Assembly (NCBI GenBank): GCA_019637875.1
Contig: JAHBUW010000003.1
Location: 186,001-250,000 of the forward strand
From: Pseudobdellovibrionaceae bacterium
Lineage (GTDB): Bacteria; Bdellovibrionota; Bdellovibrionia; Bdellovibrionales; Bdellovibrionaceae
DNA: 64,000 bases
Direction of reading: 5' to 3'
The notes below the pieces were generated by a model. It searched no databases, was not told the DNA's origin, and was given only the letters and a program-made list of their open reading frames with translations. Below are positions 53,158 through 61,796 of this stretch, piece after piece. Each line of letters begins with the position of its first letter. Positions within the stretch are counted from its first letter, which is position 1. A program made the position numbers and the translations under genes.

Positions 53158-53778
53158 ATGTTGACGGACATCCTGGCCTGCGAAGACCACCCTTTTCTGC
53201 AGATCGGCCTGAAGGCCTCTTTGCTGGCCTCGATACCCGACCTGAAGTCGCTGCGTTTGGCCGGAAACGGCGCGGACGCACTCCGTTTGGCCCGGGAAAA
53301 ACGTCCGGACCTGGTGATCGTGGATCTGGGACTTCCTGATATGTCCGGCCTCGATTTGATTCTACGTTTGAAAGAACTTTGGTCGGGAATTCGCATCCTG
53401 GTCGTCACGAGCTGCGACAATCCTTCGATACTGCGGCAAGCGAGGAAAATCGGGGTCGCCGGCATCCTTCAGAAATCTTCGCCCCCCGAACTCCTCGTTC
53501 ACGCGCTGGAAATCGCGAAACTGAAGGACGGAGTTTTCCTGGATCCCGCCGTCCGGCGCCTCCTGCAAGAGCATGAAGATATCGAATTCACCGCGCGAGA
53601 GTTCGAAATCCTGCAGGAAATCATCCAGGGTCGCTCGAATCAGCAGATCGCGGACAAGCTGCACTGCGCGCTGACGACGGTGCGCTTTCATCGCGCCAAC
53701 ATTCTGCAGAAAGCCAACGTGCGATCAGGCGCGGAACTCGCGGCCTGGTTCACGCGGGGGCAAAGTCAACGTCACTGA
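53158..53778 (+). CDS. NarL/FixJ-family response regulator
   Basis: The 206-residue regulator has a receiver domain with phospho-acceptor Asp56 (VIVDLGLPD), acidic Glu9-Asp10 (CEDHPF), Thr84 and Lys106 (LQKSS), then a LuxR-type HTH (FTAREFEILQEIIQGRSNQQIADKLHCALTTVRFHRANIL, about 144-185). It is likely co-transcribed with the TIGR03546/TIGR03545 pair. Its 3' end overlaps the convergent histidine-kinase gene by 54 nt, a strong hint that the two form one signalling pair. Confidence 0.92.
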   Translation: MLTDILACEDHPFLQIGLKASLLASIPDLKSLRLAGNGADALRLAREKRPDLVIVDLGLPDMSGLDLILRLKELWSGIRILVVTSCDNPSILRQARKIGVAGILQKSSPPELLVHALEIAKLKDGVFLDPAVRRLLQEHEDIEFTAREFEILQEIIQGRSNQQIADKLHCALTTVRFHRANILQKANVRSGAELAAWFTRGQSQRH

Positions 53779-55464
53779 AGTCCCCCGCCCCTCCTCCGAA
53801 GCGAACTCGAGACGTCCATGATGAAGGTCCACGAAACGCCGGGCGATTGAAAGCCCCAAGCCAAATCCGAGGGGCCGCGCGGTGGACCCGTCCAAGAGAC
53901 CCGGCGACGGAGACCTGGCAAACTCGAGTTGTCTCGCGGACATGCCCGAGCCGAAGTCCCGGATGCGCACCTGGAGCGCGGTGATTCCATCAAGGTCCGT
54001 CACCTCTTCCAGGAAGATCTCGACGCTCTGTCCGGATGACGACGCGCGAATCGCGTTGGTCAAAAGGTTCCGCACGACGGACTCGATCATGACGCTGTCA
54101 CCATCGATGATGAGCGGTTGACGGGTCAGCGCGAGGTGAATCCGGACTTCGTGGATGAGCGAAAGACTTTCGAGATTGTTCACCAGCTCCTTGAGAAGAA
54201 CCACCATATCGAAGGAGCGGACGATGGGGCGGAACTGATTTTCCTGCGTACGGACCCAGGGCAGGATATTGGCGACCATGTCTTTCGAGGCGAAAAGCGA
54301 GTCCACGAGGATTCTGGTTTGCGGTTTGAGCTCGGGTCCGGCCTTCCGGTCGAGATGGCTTGAAAGATACGATTGCGCTTGCAGAAACCCCGAAAGATCG
54401 TGGGCGACCATCGAAAGCAGGCGCGCCTTGAATTCAAGGTTTTCGTTCAGGCGGTTCTCGATTTTCTTTTGGACGGTGATATTTCTCAGAAAGATGATCC
54501 GCCCGGAGGGCTCACCCGAAAACGTCGCCAGTACTTCAAGATCCGGGGTAAAGAAAAGTCTTTCGCCGCTTTTGTCCATCGTCTCGATTTCGTCGCGGGC
54601 GAGATCGACTCCGGGAAAGGCCTGGTGAAAAGGACGCCCCAAGGGCTCTTTCAGCGAAAAGAAAGAGACCGCGACCCTGTTCACGGCGCGAATTCGGTCG
54701 TTGGCGTCGACGACGATGACGGGGTCCGGAAATTCGTTGAAGACGCGGCTCATGGCCAGCGGAACGATATCAAGCAGCCCCAACTTCAAGGCGGCGACGA
54801 TGATTCCGATCTGGCTGAATAGGAACGTTCCGCTCGCAAGCAGAAGCCAACGTAGCGGCGACCCCGAAAGAACGCAGTAAATGTCCACGCCCGCGGCAAG
54901 TAGGCTCGAGACGATCAGAAGGACGATCTGCGCGCGGCGGGCACCGCGCTCCTTGAAGAAAAAGAAGATTCCGCAGAGGAGCGAGGCGCCGACCATAAAC
55001 ATCGACCAGGCATAGTGGACGGGAAACCACGCGCCCGTCGAGTACTGAAGAACGGAAAAACCGCTGACGGTGATCGGCTGGAAGTCGCGGATGATGAAGT
55101 CCCGTCCCGCGGGGAATATCGTCAGTAGCACCGTGACGACTCCAGGCGCCACGATCACCCCGGAAAACCAACGGCTTTTCCCCCACTCCCAACACCCATA
55201 GAGGGAAAGAACGAACAAAAACCAGATCGAAGCCAAAGGCCCCAGCCCCAGAAACCTCATGCGTGAGAACAGGATCTGGGTTTCGAAATCGCGGCTGATA
55301 TATGTGCCCAGAGTGCAGAAAGAAATCACGCAGAAGGAAGACACCAAGAGCAGCATCCAACGAACCGGAGTCAGCCCGCGCGACGAAAAAAAATAGTTCA
55401 GAACGACCATCGCCACGATGAAATTGAGGATGTTCAGGAACAAAAGGACGAACGGAAGGGCCAT
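53725..55464 (-). CDS. Sensor histidine kinase with 7TM N-terminus and PAS domain
   Basis: About 579 residues. Seven hydrophobic helices (about 1-225) match the 7TM histidine-kinase sensor region. A PAS domain follows (VFNEFPDPVIVVDANDRIRAVN near 235), then HisKA with phospho-acceptor His in SMVAHDLSGFL (about 354) and an HATPase with NLLTNAIRASS, RDFGSGMSA and GFGLGLSIARRFVDLHHG. GTGs at 55488 and 55470 are alternative starts; the ATG at 55464 begins the first helix. Its last 54 nt overlap the response-regulator gene on the other strand. Signal unknown. Confidence 0.9.
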   Translation of the reverse strand: MALPFVLLFLNILNFIVAMVVLNYFFSSRGLTPVRWMLLLVSSFCVISFCTLGTYISRDFETQILFSRMRFLGLGPLASIWFLFVLSLYGCWEWGKSRWFSGVIVAPGVVTVLLTIFPAGRDFIIRDFQPITVSGFSVLQYSTGAWFPVHYAWSMFMVGASLLCGIFFFFKERGARRAQIVLLIVSSLLAAGVDIYCVLSGSPLRWLLLASGTFLFSQIGIIVAALKLGLLDIVPLAMSRVFNEFPDPVIVVDANDRIRAVNRVAVSFFSLKEPLGRPFHQAFPGVDLARDEIETMDKSGERLFFTPDLEVLATFSGEPSGRIIFLRNITVQKKIENRLNENLEFKARLLSMVAHDLSGFLQAQSYLSSHLDRKAGPELKPQTRILVDSLFASKDMVANILPWVRTQENQFRPIVRSFDMVVLLKELVNNLESLSLIHEVRIHLALTRQPLIIDGDSVMIESVVRNLLTNAIRASSSGQSVEIFLEEVTDLDGITALQVRIRDFGSGMSARQLEFARSPSPGLLDGSTARPLGFGLGLSIARRFVDLHHGRLEFASEEGRGTSVTLTLPPREPGREFRA

Positions 55465-55526
55465 ATGCACCGAGTATGGGGCTCCCACCCTTCGTAAGGC
55501 CAGCGCGGAAACGGATTTTTCCGCGG

Positions 55527-55544
55527 CCCCTACATCCGTAGGGG
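55527..55544. promoter_or_regulatory. Palindrome between divergent kinase and barrel-protein genes
   Basis: CCCCTACATCCGTAGGGG is a perfect 7-bp inverted repeat around ATCC. The CTAC-N4-GTAG core has the form seen in NarL-family operators. It lies 63 nt before the kinase start and 72 nt before the next plus-strand gene. Confidence 0.45.
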
Positions 55545-55615
55545 GCGCCGGAACTCCCGGGATGATTCAATTGGAATCAGGCTCCCTGAAGTGATCTGAG
55601 GAAAGCGGTGAATCC

Positions 55616-56116
55616 ATGTCAATAAAGTCGATGTTGCTCGGCTCCATCCTGTCGGTTCTGATTGGCGTTTCCGCGTCGGGCGCGCCTCCGGCCGGTCAGC
55701 TTCGCTGGTCCGACTTCCAGATTGGCGGCATTTCCACATGGCAAGGATCGGGGCAAAGCGGCGGGGGGGTCGTCCGCATACTTCCGGCCTACGGTCTGAA
55801 CGACGCTTGGATCGTCGGGGCGAGTTTGGACGCCGCCTATCTGAAGCTGGATACCGACGTCGGCTTCGCGGGGATCGGACTCATGGCCTATGTCAGAAAA
55901 GAGATCGCCGATTCCTGGAGCCTTCAACTGAATGCCGGTCTACAGACATGGACCTGCGACGGATGCGGGACCAAGCCCGTGCTCGGCCCCACGCTTTCAC
56001 GCGAAGTTTCTTTCACGCGTTGGCCGTGGGTGCAAAGCCTGTGGCTGGCCTATCTTCCCGTCCTGCATGACGAAACGGCCCATGAGCTTCAGCTGGGGGC
56101 GGGACTTCATTTCTGA
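55616..56116 (+). CDS. Small outer-membrane barrel-like protein
   Basis: The 166-residue protein has a signal peptide (to about residue 23, SGA). The mature part alternates short beta strands rich in Gly, Trp and Tyr: GGISTWQGSGQSGGGVVRILPAYGLND, YLKLDTDVGFAGIGLMAYV, WSLQLNAGLQTW, and ends in LQLGAGLHF with a terminal Phe, as in small eight-strand outer-membrane barrels. Two cysteines (CDGC) may form a disulfide. Its stop shares a base with the next gene's ATG, so the two are co-translated. Function unknown. Confidence 0.7.
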   Translation: MSIKSMLLGSILSVLIGVSASGAPPAGQLRWSDFQIGGISTWQGSGQSGGGVVRILPAYGLNDAWIVGASLDAAYLKLDTDVGFAGIGLMAYVRKEIADSWSLQLNAGLQTWTCDGCGTKPVLGPTLSREVSFTRWPWVQSLWLAYLPVLHDETAHELQLGAGLHF

Positions 56117-57540
56117 TGATGGAAGATGCCGCGTCGATACGGAGGCCGCTGCGCACCGTGGCCTGGCTGACGCACGGCCGGCCGGAGACTCTCGCGCGTT
56201 CCGTGAAGAGCTTCGTCGATGGCTCGGGACCGGCGGCCGCCTCCTATCGCTACATCATTTCTGAATCGGGCCGTGGCGCGGGGATGCATCCCATGGACAT
56301 CCCGTCGAGCCGCGTCCTCCGTATCGACGAGCTCTACCGGGAAAGATGGATCGCCCGACTGGAAGAGTCCTTAAGCGATCTTGGCTATCGTCCGGGGATC
56401 GCGAAGTTCGCACTGAGCTGCGCTCATCCGGAGGGTTCGGAAGGCAGCCACCGGAATGCGATCACCCTGCTTTCGCAAGGCGAGCCCTGCCTGTGCGCGG
56501 ACGACGACGTGATCTTCGACATCAAGTCCCTTCCGGACTCGGCAACGACTGACTCCACGCCCACGGCCTATCCGTTTCACCCGTTCCGAGACTCCGCCCA
56601 ATTGGATGAATTTGAACGGGATGCCGAATCCATCCCGGTTCAGGAATTCATGCGACTCCACGAAACGGCCTTGCAGGTCGCGACATTCTCGTCGCCGGGT
56701 CTCCGCGGCGATTCGGCCTATGGCGGCGCGAGATTCATTTTCACTTTTCCCGATTCCGCGCTCGAAGCTCATTGCCGCCGTGCCAACTTCGTCGCGACGG
56801 CGCTCTCCAGCCGGATCATGTGGCGCCAGGCCGCGCGAAATCATCTCGTGCCTTACGCGGCGATAGCGACATATCTGTTCGGCATGGACGGGCGATTGAA
56901 TCTGGCGCCTTGCTTTCCCTTCCACCGCAATGTCGACGGCGCCTTCATCTACGCGACGAAGGCGTTGAATCCGGAAGCCCGGACGGCTCACTTGCAGACC
57001 AGCGTTCTGCACCGACCGCCCGTCGATCGCGGTCGGTATCCCAGTCTGGAGACGCTGGAGTTCCGCATCAACGATCTGCTGTGGTTGATCTGGAGCGAAT
57101 GGCTGAGGGAGGTTCCGGCCGCGATGTCCTCCGCGGATCGCCACGAACTGGCGTCCCGCCACTTCCGCGAAATCGGCTCGCGGCCCCTGGAGGCCTTCGG
57201 CGAGTTCCTGCGGGGCCTAGCGGTTCGCAGTCTCTTGGAACGCGCGGCCCAGCTTGAAGCCCAGGTCCACCGCCTGCGGGAAAAATCCGGAATCGCGGGC
57301 CTTCCGGCGTGGACGGAGCTCGCGGCGAAAGAAGTCGCCCTGTGCCGCAAGATCGCCCTGGACGCGAACACCGGATCTGAATGGGCGAAGGCGCTACCGC
57401 TGGAAAGCCACGGACCGGATCGACGCGACGACGACCGCTTGCGGATCACCCGAGAATGGATTCTCAGTTACGGCTGGCTGCTCGCGGCCTGGCCCGTGAT
57501 GCGCAAGACGACGCGCGACGAATTTCTGAAAGACTTCTAG
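56116..57540 (+). CDS. Putative GT-A type glycosyltransferase, unknown family
   Basis: The 474-residue protein begins like a family 2 type GT: RTVAWLTHGRPETLARSVKSFVDG, a strand and helix after which YRYIISESG follows, and then RNAITLLSQGEPCLCADDDVIFD, where the DDD near residues 129-131 looks like the metal-binding DXD of GT-A enzymes. Further on, NVDGAFIYATKAL recalls the acceptor-side motif. The C-terminal third is helical with no match I know. It shares one base with the upstream barrel-protein gene, and its stop abuts the stop of the convergent lipoprotein gene with no spacer. The GT call is by pattern. Confidence 0.6.
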   Translation: MMEDAASIRRPLRTVAWLTHGRPETLARSVKSFVDGSGPAAASYRYIISESGRGAGMHPMDIPSSRVLRIDELYRERWIARLEESLSDLGYRPGIAKFALSCAHPEGSEGSHRNAITLLSQGEPCLCADDDVIFDIKSLPDSATTDSTPTAYPFHPFRDSAQLDEFERDAESIPVQEFMRLHETALQVATFSSPGLRGDSAYGGARFIFTFPDSALEAHCRRANFVATALSSRIMWRQAARNHLVPYAAIATYLFGMDGRLNLAPCFPFHRNVDGAFIYATKALNPEARTAHLQTSVLHRPPVDRGRYPSLETLEFRINDLLWLIWSEWLREVPAAMSSADRHELASRHFREIGSRPLEAFGEFLRGLAVRSLLERAAQLEAQVHRLREKSGIAGLPAWTELAAKEVALCRKIALDANTGSEWAKALPLESHGPDRRDDDRLRITREWILSYGWLLAAWPVMRKTTRDEFLKDF

Positions 57541-58152
57541 TCACGAGCCCCCGAAGACACGAATGCTCGCATCGAAGGTCGGATTTGTCGGGTCATTCGT
57601 CTGGATCGAGATGTCGGCGGTTTCAACTCCCCAACTGCCGTTCACGGGAAGCCCGCCCAGTTGACACCACCCTCCGCCGGGGTGCACGAGTTCGACCTGA
57701 AACTCCGTCGAGGCTCCGGCCGCGACCGGCATCGTCGGCGACAGAGTCACGCCGAAACTGTAATCGCCCGCCACTCCGTTCACCGGTCCACCGGTATAGT
57801 CCGACGTTTTGCTCACCGAAACGACCGGCCCCACGCCCTGAAGTACGCCCGGTCCGTTGTTGAGGAGCCTGAAACTGAAACCACCGACGGGTTGCTCCAT
57901 GCAGACTAGATCGTGAGTGCCTGACGGCAAAAGATCCTCCCACGTATTCGGAGGCCAATTTTTTTTGACCTGCAGGACCAACTCCGGCGCGGCTCCACCA
58001 CCCGGAGCACCTGGCCCCTCCGAAGGCTTTGAGGCCGCGGTGGGCAACCCCTTCCCGCAGGAAATCAAGGCCCAGCAGCAGACCGACAGGCCCAGCGAGG
58101 ATTGAAGATTGGCAAGATGTCTGTTGATCGCGGACTGACCGATAAGGCTCAT
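57541..58152 (-). CDS. Lipoprotein with immunoglobulin-like (CARDB/choice-of-anchor type) domain
   Basis: The 203-residue protein has a signal segment ending in LISCGKG, a possible lipobox with Cys near 32. A Gly/Pro-rich linker leads to a beta-sandwich-like region: HDLVCMEQPVGGFSFRLLNNGPGVLQGVGPV, FGVTLSPTMPVAAGASTEFQVELV, and ISIQTNDPTNPTFDASIRVFG. The NNGPG and TNDPTNP phrases are typical of CARDB or ASPM-SPD-2-Hydin domains that often bind at the cell surface. The AAGGGGAAGATC before the ATG at 58152 gives a ribosome-binding site. Its TGA is immediately adjacent to the TAG of the opposing gene. Confidence 0.68.
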   Translation of the reverse strand: MSLIGQSAINRHLANLQSSLGLSVCCWALISCGKGLPTAASKPSEGPGAPGGGAAPELVLQVKKNWPPNTWEDLLPSGTHDLVCMEQPVGGFSFRLLNNGPGVLQGVGPVVSVSKTSDYTGGPVNGVAGDYSFGVTLSPTMPVAAGASTEFQVELVHPGGGWCQLGGLPVNGSWGVETADISIQTNDPTNPTFDASIRVFGGS

Positions 58153-58283
58153 GATCTTCCCCTTTTGCTCGAACTCGATCCAATGCATGCCCTGTCTTCG
58201 ATGATCGGGAAGAAAAAGACTCCTGAACCCGTACATGGGTAGGGGCCAGGCCATTTTTTTTCAGCTCCACACCCCTTGGGCGC

Positions 58284-59810
58284 CTAGCCTTTCAGGAGGC
58301 CGGGTAGGATCGTGGTGCGCGAACGTCTCCAAGCGGTCGGTAAATTCCGCGACCGCGCGTAGTCCGCATAAGGGTCCCAGCCGGGCGAGTCCGAGCCCCA
58401 GCCATTGCCCACCTTCGGATAAGAATAGTCGCTCGCCTCAAGGCCCATGAGCTTCAGGATCGTCACCAGAAGCTGGGAATAGTTGCGTCCGGGATAGATC
58501 AGCTCTTGGCCCGATCCGCTCCCCAGGGGCTGCGCCTCGCGCGCAGAGTAGTCGATGTACTGGCCCGTATTGATCACGCTTCCGCCACCGATCAGCACCA
58601 CGGGCATATCGAAGTAGCTGTGGGTATGCCCGTCGCCCATGGTGTTCCCGTAGAAAATCAGCGTATTGTCGATGTAGCGCTGCCCCGTGGTCCCTTCCTC
58701 GACGTTCAACTGATCGTAGAAGTAGCTCACGCAAGAGGCGAACCAGCGCTGGATTTGCAACATTCCCGCACCGGACATACTTTCGTGAGTCAAACTGTGG
58801 TAGCCGCCGCTCAATCCCAGCTTGTCGTAAACGCGATCGTCGGTCTGGCGATTCAGAGTGAAGGTGAACAGATTCGACATCCCGCACTTGAGCGCGATGG
58901 CCATCACGTCGATGCTCGCCTTGGCCAGGTTGTAATCCGGCGCTTCTTCGTTGAACTTCATGCCGGTCAAACTCGGGCCCGTGCAACTTAACGTCGCCAT
59001 CGAGTCGTGAAGATCGCTGAGCTTCGAAAAGTGTTCGTCCAACTGACGGCGGTCCGCCGCCGACAGACGCGAGTTGCGTTTCAAACGGTCGTAGTCTTCT
59101 TTCACCAGATCCACGACCTTGCGTTTACGCTGACCCGCCTTGGGGTTATCGACGTCACCGAACAGGCTCTTGTGAAGATCCCAAACCCAGGGGTGCACGC
59201 CCCAGCTCGCGACTTCGTTCTTCGCGGAATCGTAGGTATAGCTCAGCGAAGAACCGTAATCGAGCGATGCCGTGACCAGGCGGCGCTTCGGGGCCGTCGG
59301 ATAGATCTTCGCGTGATTCGCCATCATCACGTCGATGGTGGGACCGATCTGACTTTCAAAAACCTCGTAGCCAAGATTACCTCCCAGCATCGCGGTCAAC
59401 TGATGGCCCTGTTTGTTCTCCCATAGTCCGTCGAGCCCGCGCAGGATGTTCATGTCCTCGCGGATTTTTCCCGAGAACGCATTCCGCCCCACGGGCGTGG
59501 CGCCGCTGAAACTGTAAGAGTTCTGAAACACGTTCGAGACCGACCCCGAAATCGAACTCAATGCCGAGCGACGAAAACCTTTGTCCGCCGCATTCACGAT
59601 GGGCATCGAACTCGGAGACATCGTCGGGTACCAATCCGGTGACCAGCGCCCGTTGTCACCGCCGATCGAAACCAATCGCTTCAATTTTCCACTTTGCGTG
59701 GCCGCACGCGACTCCGCCGCGCTCATCAGCGAACCCAACATGGGAAGATACAAAATACTCCCCCCAAGGCCTTGCAGAAAATGACGGCGACTGAAGCGGT
59801 TATACTTCAT
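58284..59810 (-). CDS. DUF1552 protein with Tat signal
   Basis: The 508-residue protein begins YNRFSRRHFLQGLGGS, a twin-arginine signal, so it is exported folded. The rest is DUF1552: a SIGGDNGRWSPDWYP block, ILRGLDGLW, GHQLTAMLGG, LDYGSSLSYTYDS, a coiled linker, and FTFTLNRQTDD followed by YHSLTHES and a C-terminal FYGNTMGDGHTHSYFDMPVVLIGG, as in DUF1501-like sulfatase-type hydrolases. DUF1552 is almost always encoded beside DUF1592 proteins; the function is unknown. The ATG at 59810 overlaps the preceding gene's TGA. Confidence 0.88.
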   Translation of the reverse strand: MKYNRFSRRHFLQGLGGSILYLPMLGSLMSAAESRAATQSGKLKRLVSIGGDNGRWSPDWYPTMSPSSMPIVNAADKGFRRSALSSISGSVSNVFQNSYSFSGATPVGRNAFSGKIREDMNILRGLDGLWENKQGHQLTAMLGGNLGYEVFESQIGPTIDVMMANHAKIYPTAPKRRLVTASLDYGSSLSYTYDSAKNEVASWGVHPWVWDLHKSLFGDVDNPKAGQRKRKVVDLVKEDYDRLKRNSRLSAADRRQLDEHFSKLSDLHDSMATLSCTGPSLTGMKFNEEAPDYNLAKASIDVMAIALKCGMSNLFTFTLNRQTDDRVYDKLGLSGGYHSLTHESMSGAGMLQIQRWFASCVSYFYDQLNVEEGTTGQRYIDNTLIFYGNTMGDGHTHSYFDMPVVLIGGGSVINTGQYIDYSAREAQPLGSGSGQELIYPGRNYSQLLVTILKLMGLEASDYSYPKVGNGWGSDSPGWDPYADYARSRNLPTAWRRSRTTILPGLLKG

Positions 59811-61543
59811 AACTCTCCCGGCAACCGGTACAAGATCTCGCGGCGGGCATAGTAGCTTTTCATCATATCCAGAATGCTCCCGTCGGAACTCGCCAGCACT
59901 TTGGCCATCTCTTCGAACTCGCAACCTTGCGCCGACGTTTTCCCCAGGCCCGAGGTAAACTGATAGTAACGTTTCGCCATACATAGCGGCCCTTGATGAC
60001 CGCTCACGATACGCTCCACCAGATCCTGGCTATCATTGAAATTCACGGGCGCACGATCGACGTAAGCCGAGCCCGAAGTCTGCACCCCGTGGGTGCGGCT
60101 TTGACCTTCACTCGAAACGACCTCCGTCGTCCGTTGGCCCCCAAGTCCCGAGTAAGACTCAAACGCGAATCCCAATGAGTTGATTTGCGAGTGGCATCCC
60201 ATACAGGACGGGGCCCGGGTGATGTCCTCGGTCTGCTTGCGCGTGGAATCCAAAGGACTGAACGATCCCAGATTCGAAAACACGCTGTCCGGTGGCGCCA
60301 TGAGTTCATCGCAAAGCATATCCGAGCGCAGGCGTGCCCCGCGCACGATCGGTCCCGTGCGTCCATCGGCCTTGACCATCAACATCCCCGCCCGGGTCAT
60401 GAGTCCGCGACGCTCGGCGGGTCCCGCGACCGGAGTGCTTGAGCGAGTGACGCCGTAGACTTGAGCGAGTTCCGCCGAGTTCGGCACCAACAGATTCGAA
60501 GTCATCAGATCACGATAACTTCCCGAGGTCCCCCAGGTGATATGGCGAGTGTAGGCGCGAATCTCGGCAATCGCCGAATCGCGCAGCCGATCCGGATTCA
60601 AACCGCTCGTGCCCAACCCCACTTCGGAGACCTTGGGAATCTGCGAGGTTCTGAGCCACTGATCGTAAAAATCGCGCGTCGTTCGCTCCGCCTCGGGCAT
60701 CGCGAAAAGACGCTCGATGATTTGACCGCGACTCTCTTCCTTCACCAATTCGCCGTTCGCGGCCGACGTCAGCAACCAATTCGGAGGCGGCCCGCCGATG
60801 ATCCCGTACGCCAAGCGCGTGGCGATTTCGAAATCGTTCAACGCGTAGACCTGACCGGAGCCGTCGAAGGGGCCCTCGACTTTGTAAAGGAAATCCGGTG
60901 ACTGCATCAGGTACTGAGCGACGAGCGAGATGGCTTCGTATTTGTCGGCGTTCAGCGAGTCCTTGTGAATCGCCAGCAAACGTTCGACTTCGTCCACGGT
61001 TGGCGGACGCCGGTACATCCGGTAAGCCAGCGCGCCGTAACTTTTGCGCAGGCAGACGTCTCCGGGGCGCGCCTCGGTCACGAAACAGTTTCCGCCAAGC
61101 ATCGCCGTCAAGGCGCCGGCGTCCGGAAAATCCTTCAGCTTGGCGGCAAAGGCGTTCGCCACGGTTTCCGAGATCGCCCCGTAGGCTTCCACTTCGTTGA
61201 ACTGCACCGAACGCGAGATGGTCGAATCGAAATCCAATCGCGTGTGCGCCAAGCTCAAACTTTCGCGGGGCAAACTCGCCAACGCGCCTTCGATCACGCT
61301 GGCACTCACGAAGCCGCCATAAAGATCCTTGAGGCTATGCGAGAATTCACGGGCCGTCAGACGCGCGTTCGCTTTGGACGTGAGATTGAGCCCACCCGTG
61401 CAAAGAGCGCCCAGGCTTTGGCTCAGACCGAGACTTTCCGCCGAAGGAACTTGAAAGCTGGGGGAGCAGTTGTTGAAGAGGACGGCGCACGCCACGCACC
61501 CGCTTGCCACAGACAAGAACTTGAAAGACGCGCTCAGCCCCAT
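59807..61543 (-). CDS. DUF1592/DUF1588 lipoprotein with c-type haem-like motif
   Basis: The 578-residue protein has a hydrophobic N-terminus with a possible lipobox (LFNNC, Cys about 26). It carries the DUF1587-1595-1592-1588-1585 order: LTAREFSHSLKDLYG, FAYRM-like ALAYRMYRRPPTVDEVERLL, LAQYLMQSPDFLYKVE followed by NDFEIATRLAYGI, RRGLMTRAGMLMVKADG, and MGCHSQINSLGFAFE. CMGCH (about residue 447) matches the CxxCH haem c motif. With the adjacent DUF1552 protein it forms a common but uncharacterised pair in planctomycetes, myxobacteria and bdellovibrios. Confidence 0.88.
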   Translation of the reverse strand: MGLSASFKFLSVASGCVACAVLFNNCSPSFQVPSAESLGLSQSLGALCTGGLNLTSKANARLTAREFSHSLKDLYGGFVSASVIEGALASLPRESLSLAHTRLDFDSTISRSVQFNEVEAYGAISETVANAFAAKLKDFPDAGALTAMLGGNCFVTEARPGDVCLRKSYGALAYRMYRRPPTVDEVERLLAIHKDSLNADKYEAISLVAQYLMQSPDFLYKVEGPFDGSGQVYALNDFEIATRLAYGIIGGPPPNWLLTSAANGELVKEESRGQIIERLFAMPEAERTTRDFYDQWLRTSQIPKVSEVGLGTSGLNPDRLRDSAIAEIRAYTRHITWGTSGSYRDLMTSNLLVPNSAELAQVYGVTRSSTPVAGPAERRGLMTRAGMLMVKADGRTGPIVRGARLRSDMLCDELMAPPDSVFSNLGSFSPLDSTRKQTEDITRAPSCMGCHSQINSLGFAFESYSGLGGQRTTEVVSSEGQSRTHGVQTSGSAYVDRAPVNFNDSQDLVERIVSGHQGPLCMAKRYYQFTSGLGKTSAQGCEFEEMAKVLASSDGSILDMMKSYYARREILYRLPGEL

Positions 61544-61732
61544 GCAGATATTGTCGACGCCTGCCCAAAAGTTCTCAATGGCAGGAGCCCTCCGAGAGCG
61601 ATCTTGGGACGTTCCCGCGCGAGAGGCGTGAAGCTCGACTGAGAAGGTGTCTCAAAATCAAAGCCTTCCCATCTCAAAACTGGAGGCCCTGGAACTTCCT
61701 ACCCTGCAGAAATTACAGGTTCTCCGCCTCTT

Positions 61733-61761
61733 TTGACATTCTGCGTCATATCGACTAAGAC
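61733..61761 (+). promoter_or_regulatory. Possible promoter of the L,D-transpeptidase gene
   Basis: A consensus TTGACA (61733-61738) is followed after 17 nt by TAAGAC (61756-61761), a poor -10. The gene starts 35 nt later. The rest of the 253-nt gap after the DUF1592 start shows no other structure I can support. Confidence 0.4.
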
Positions 61762-61796
61762 CAGCTTCCGAAATCAAACTCGGGAGAAAAATCACG

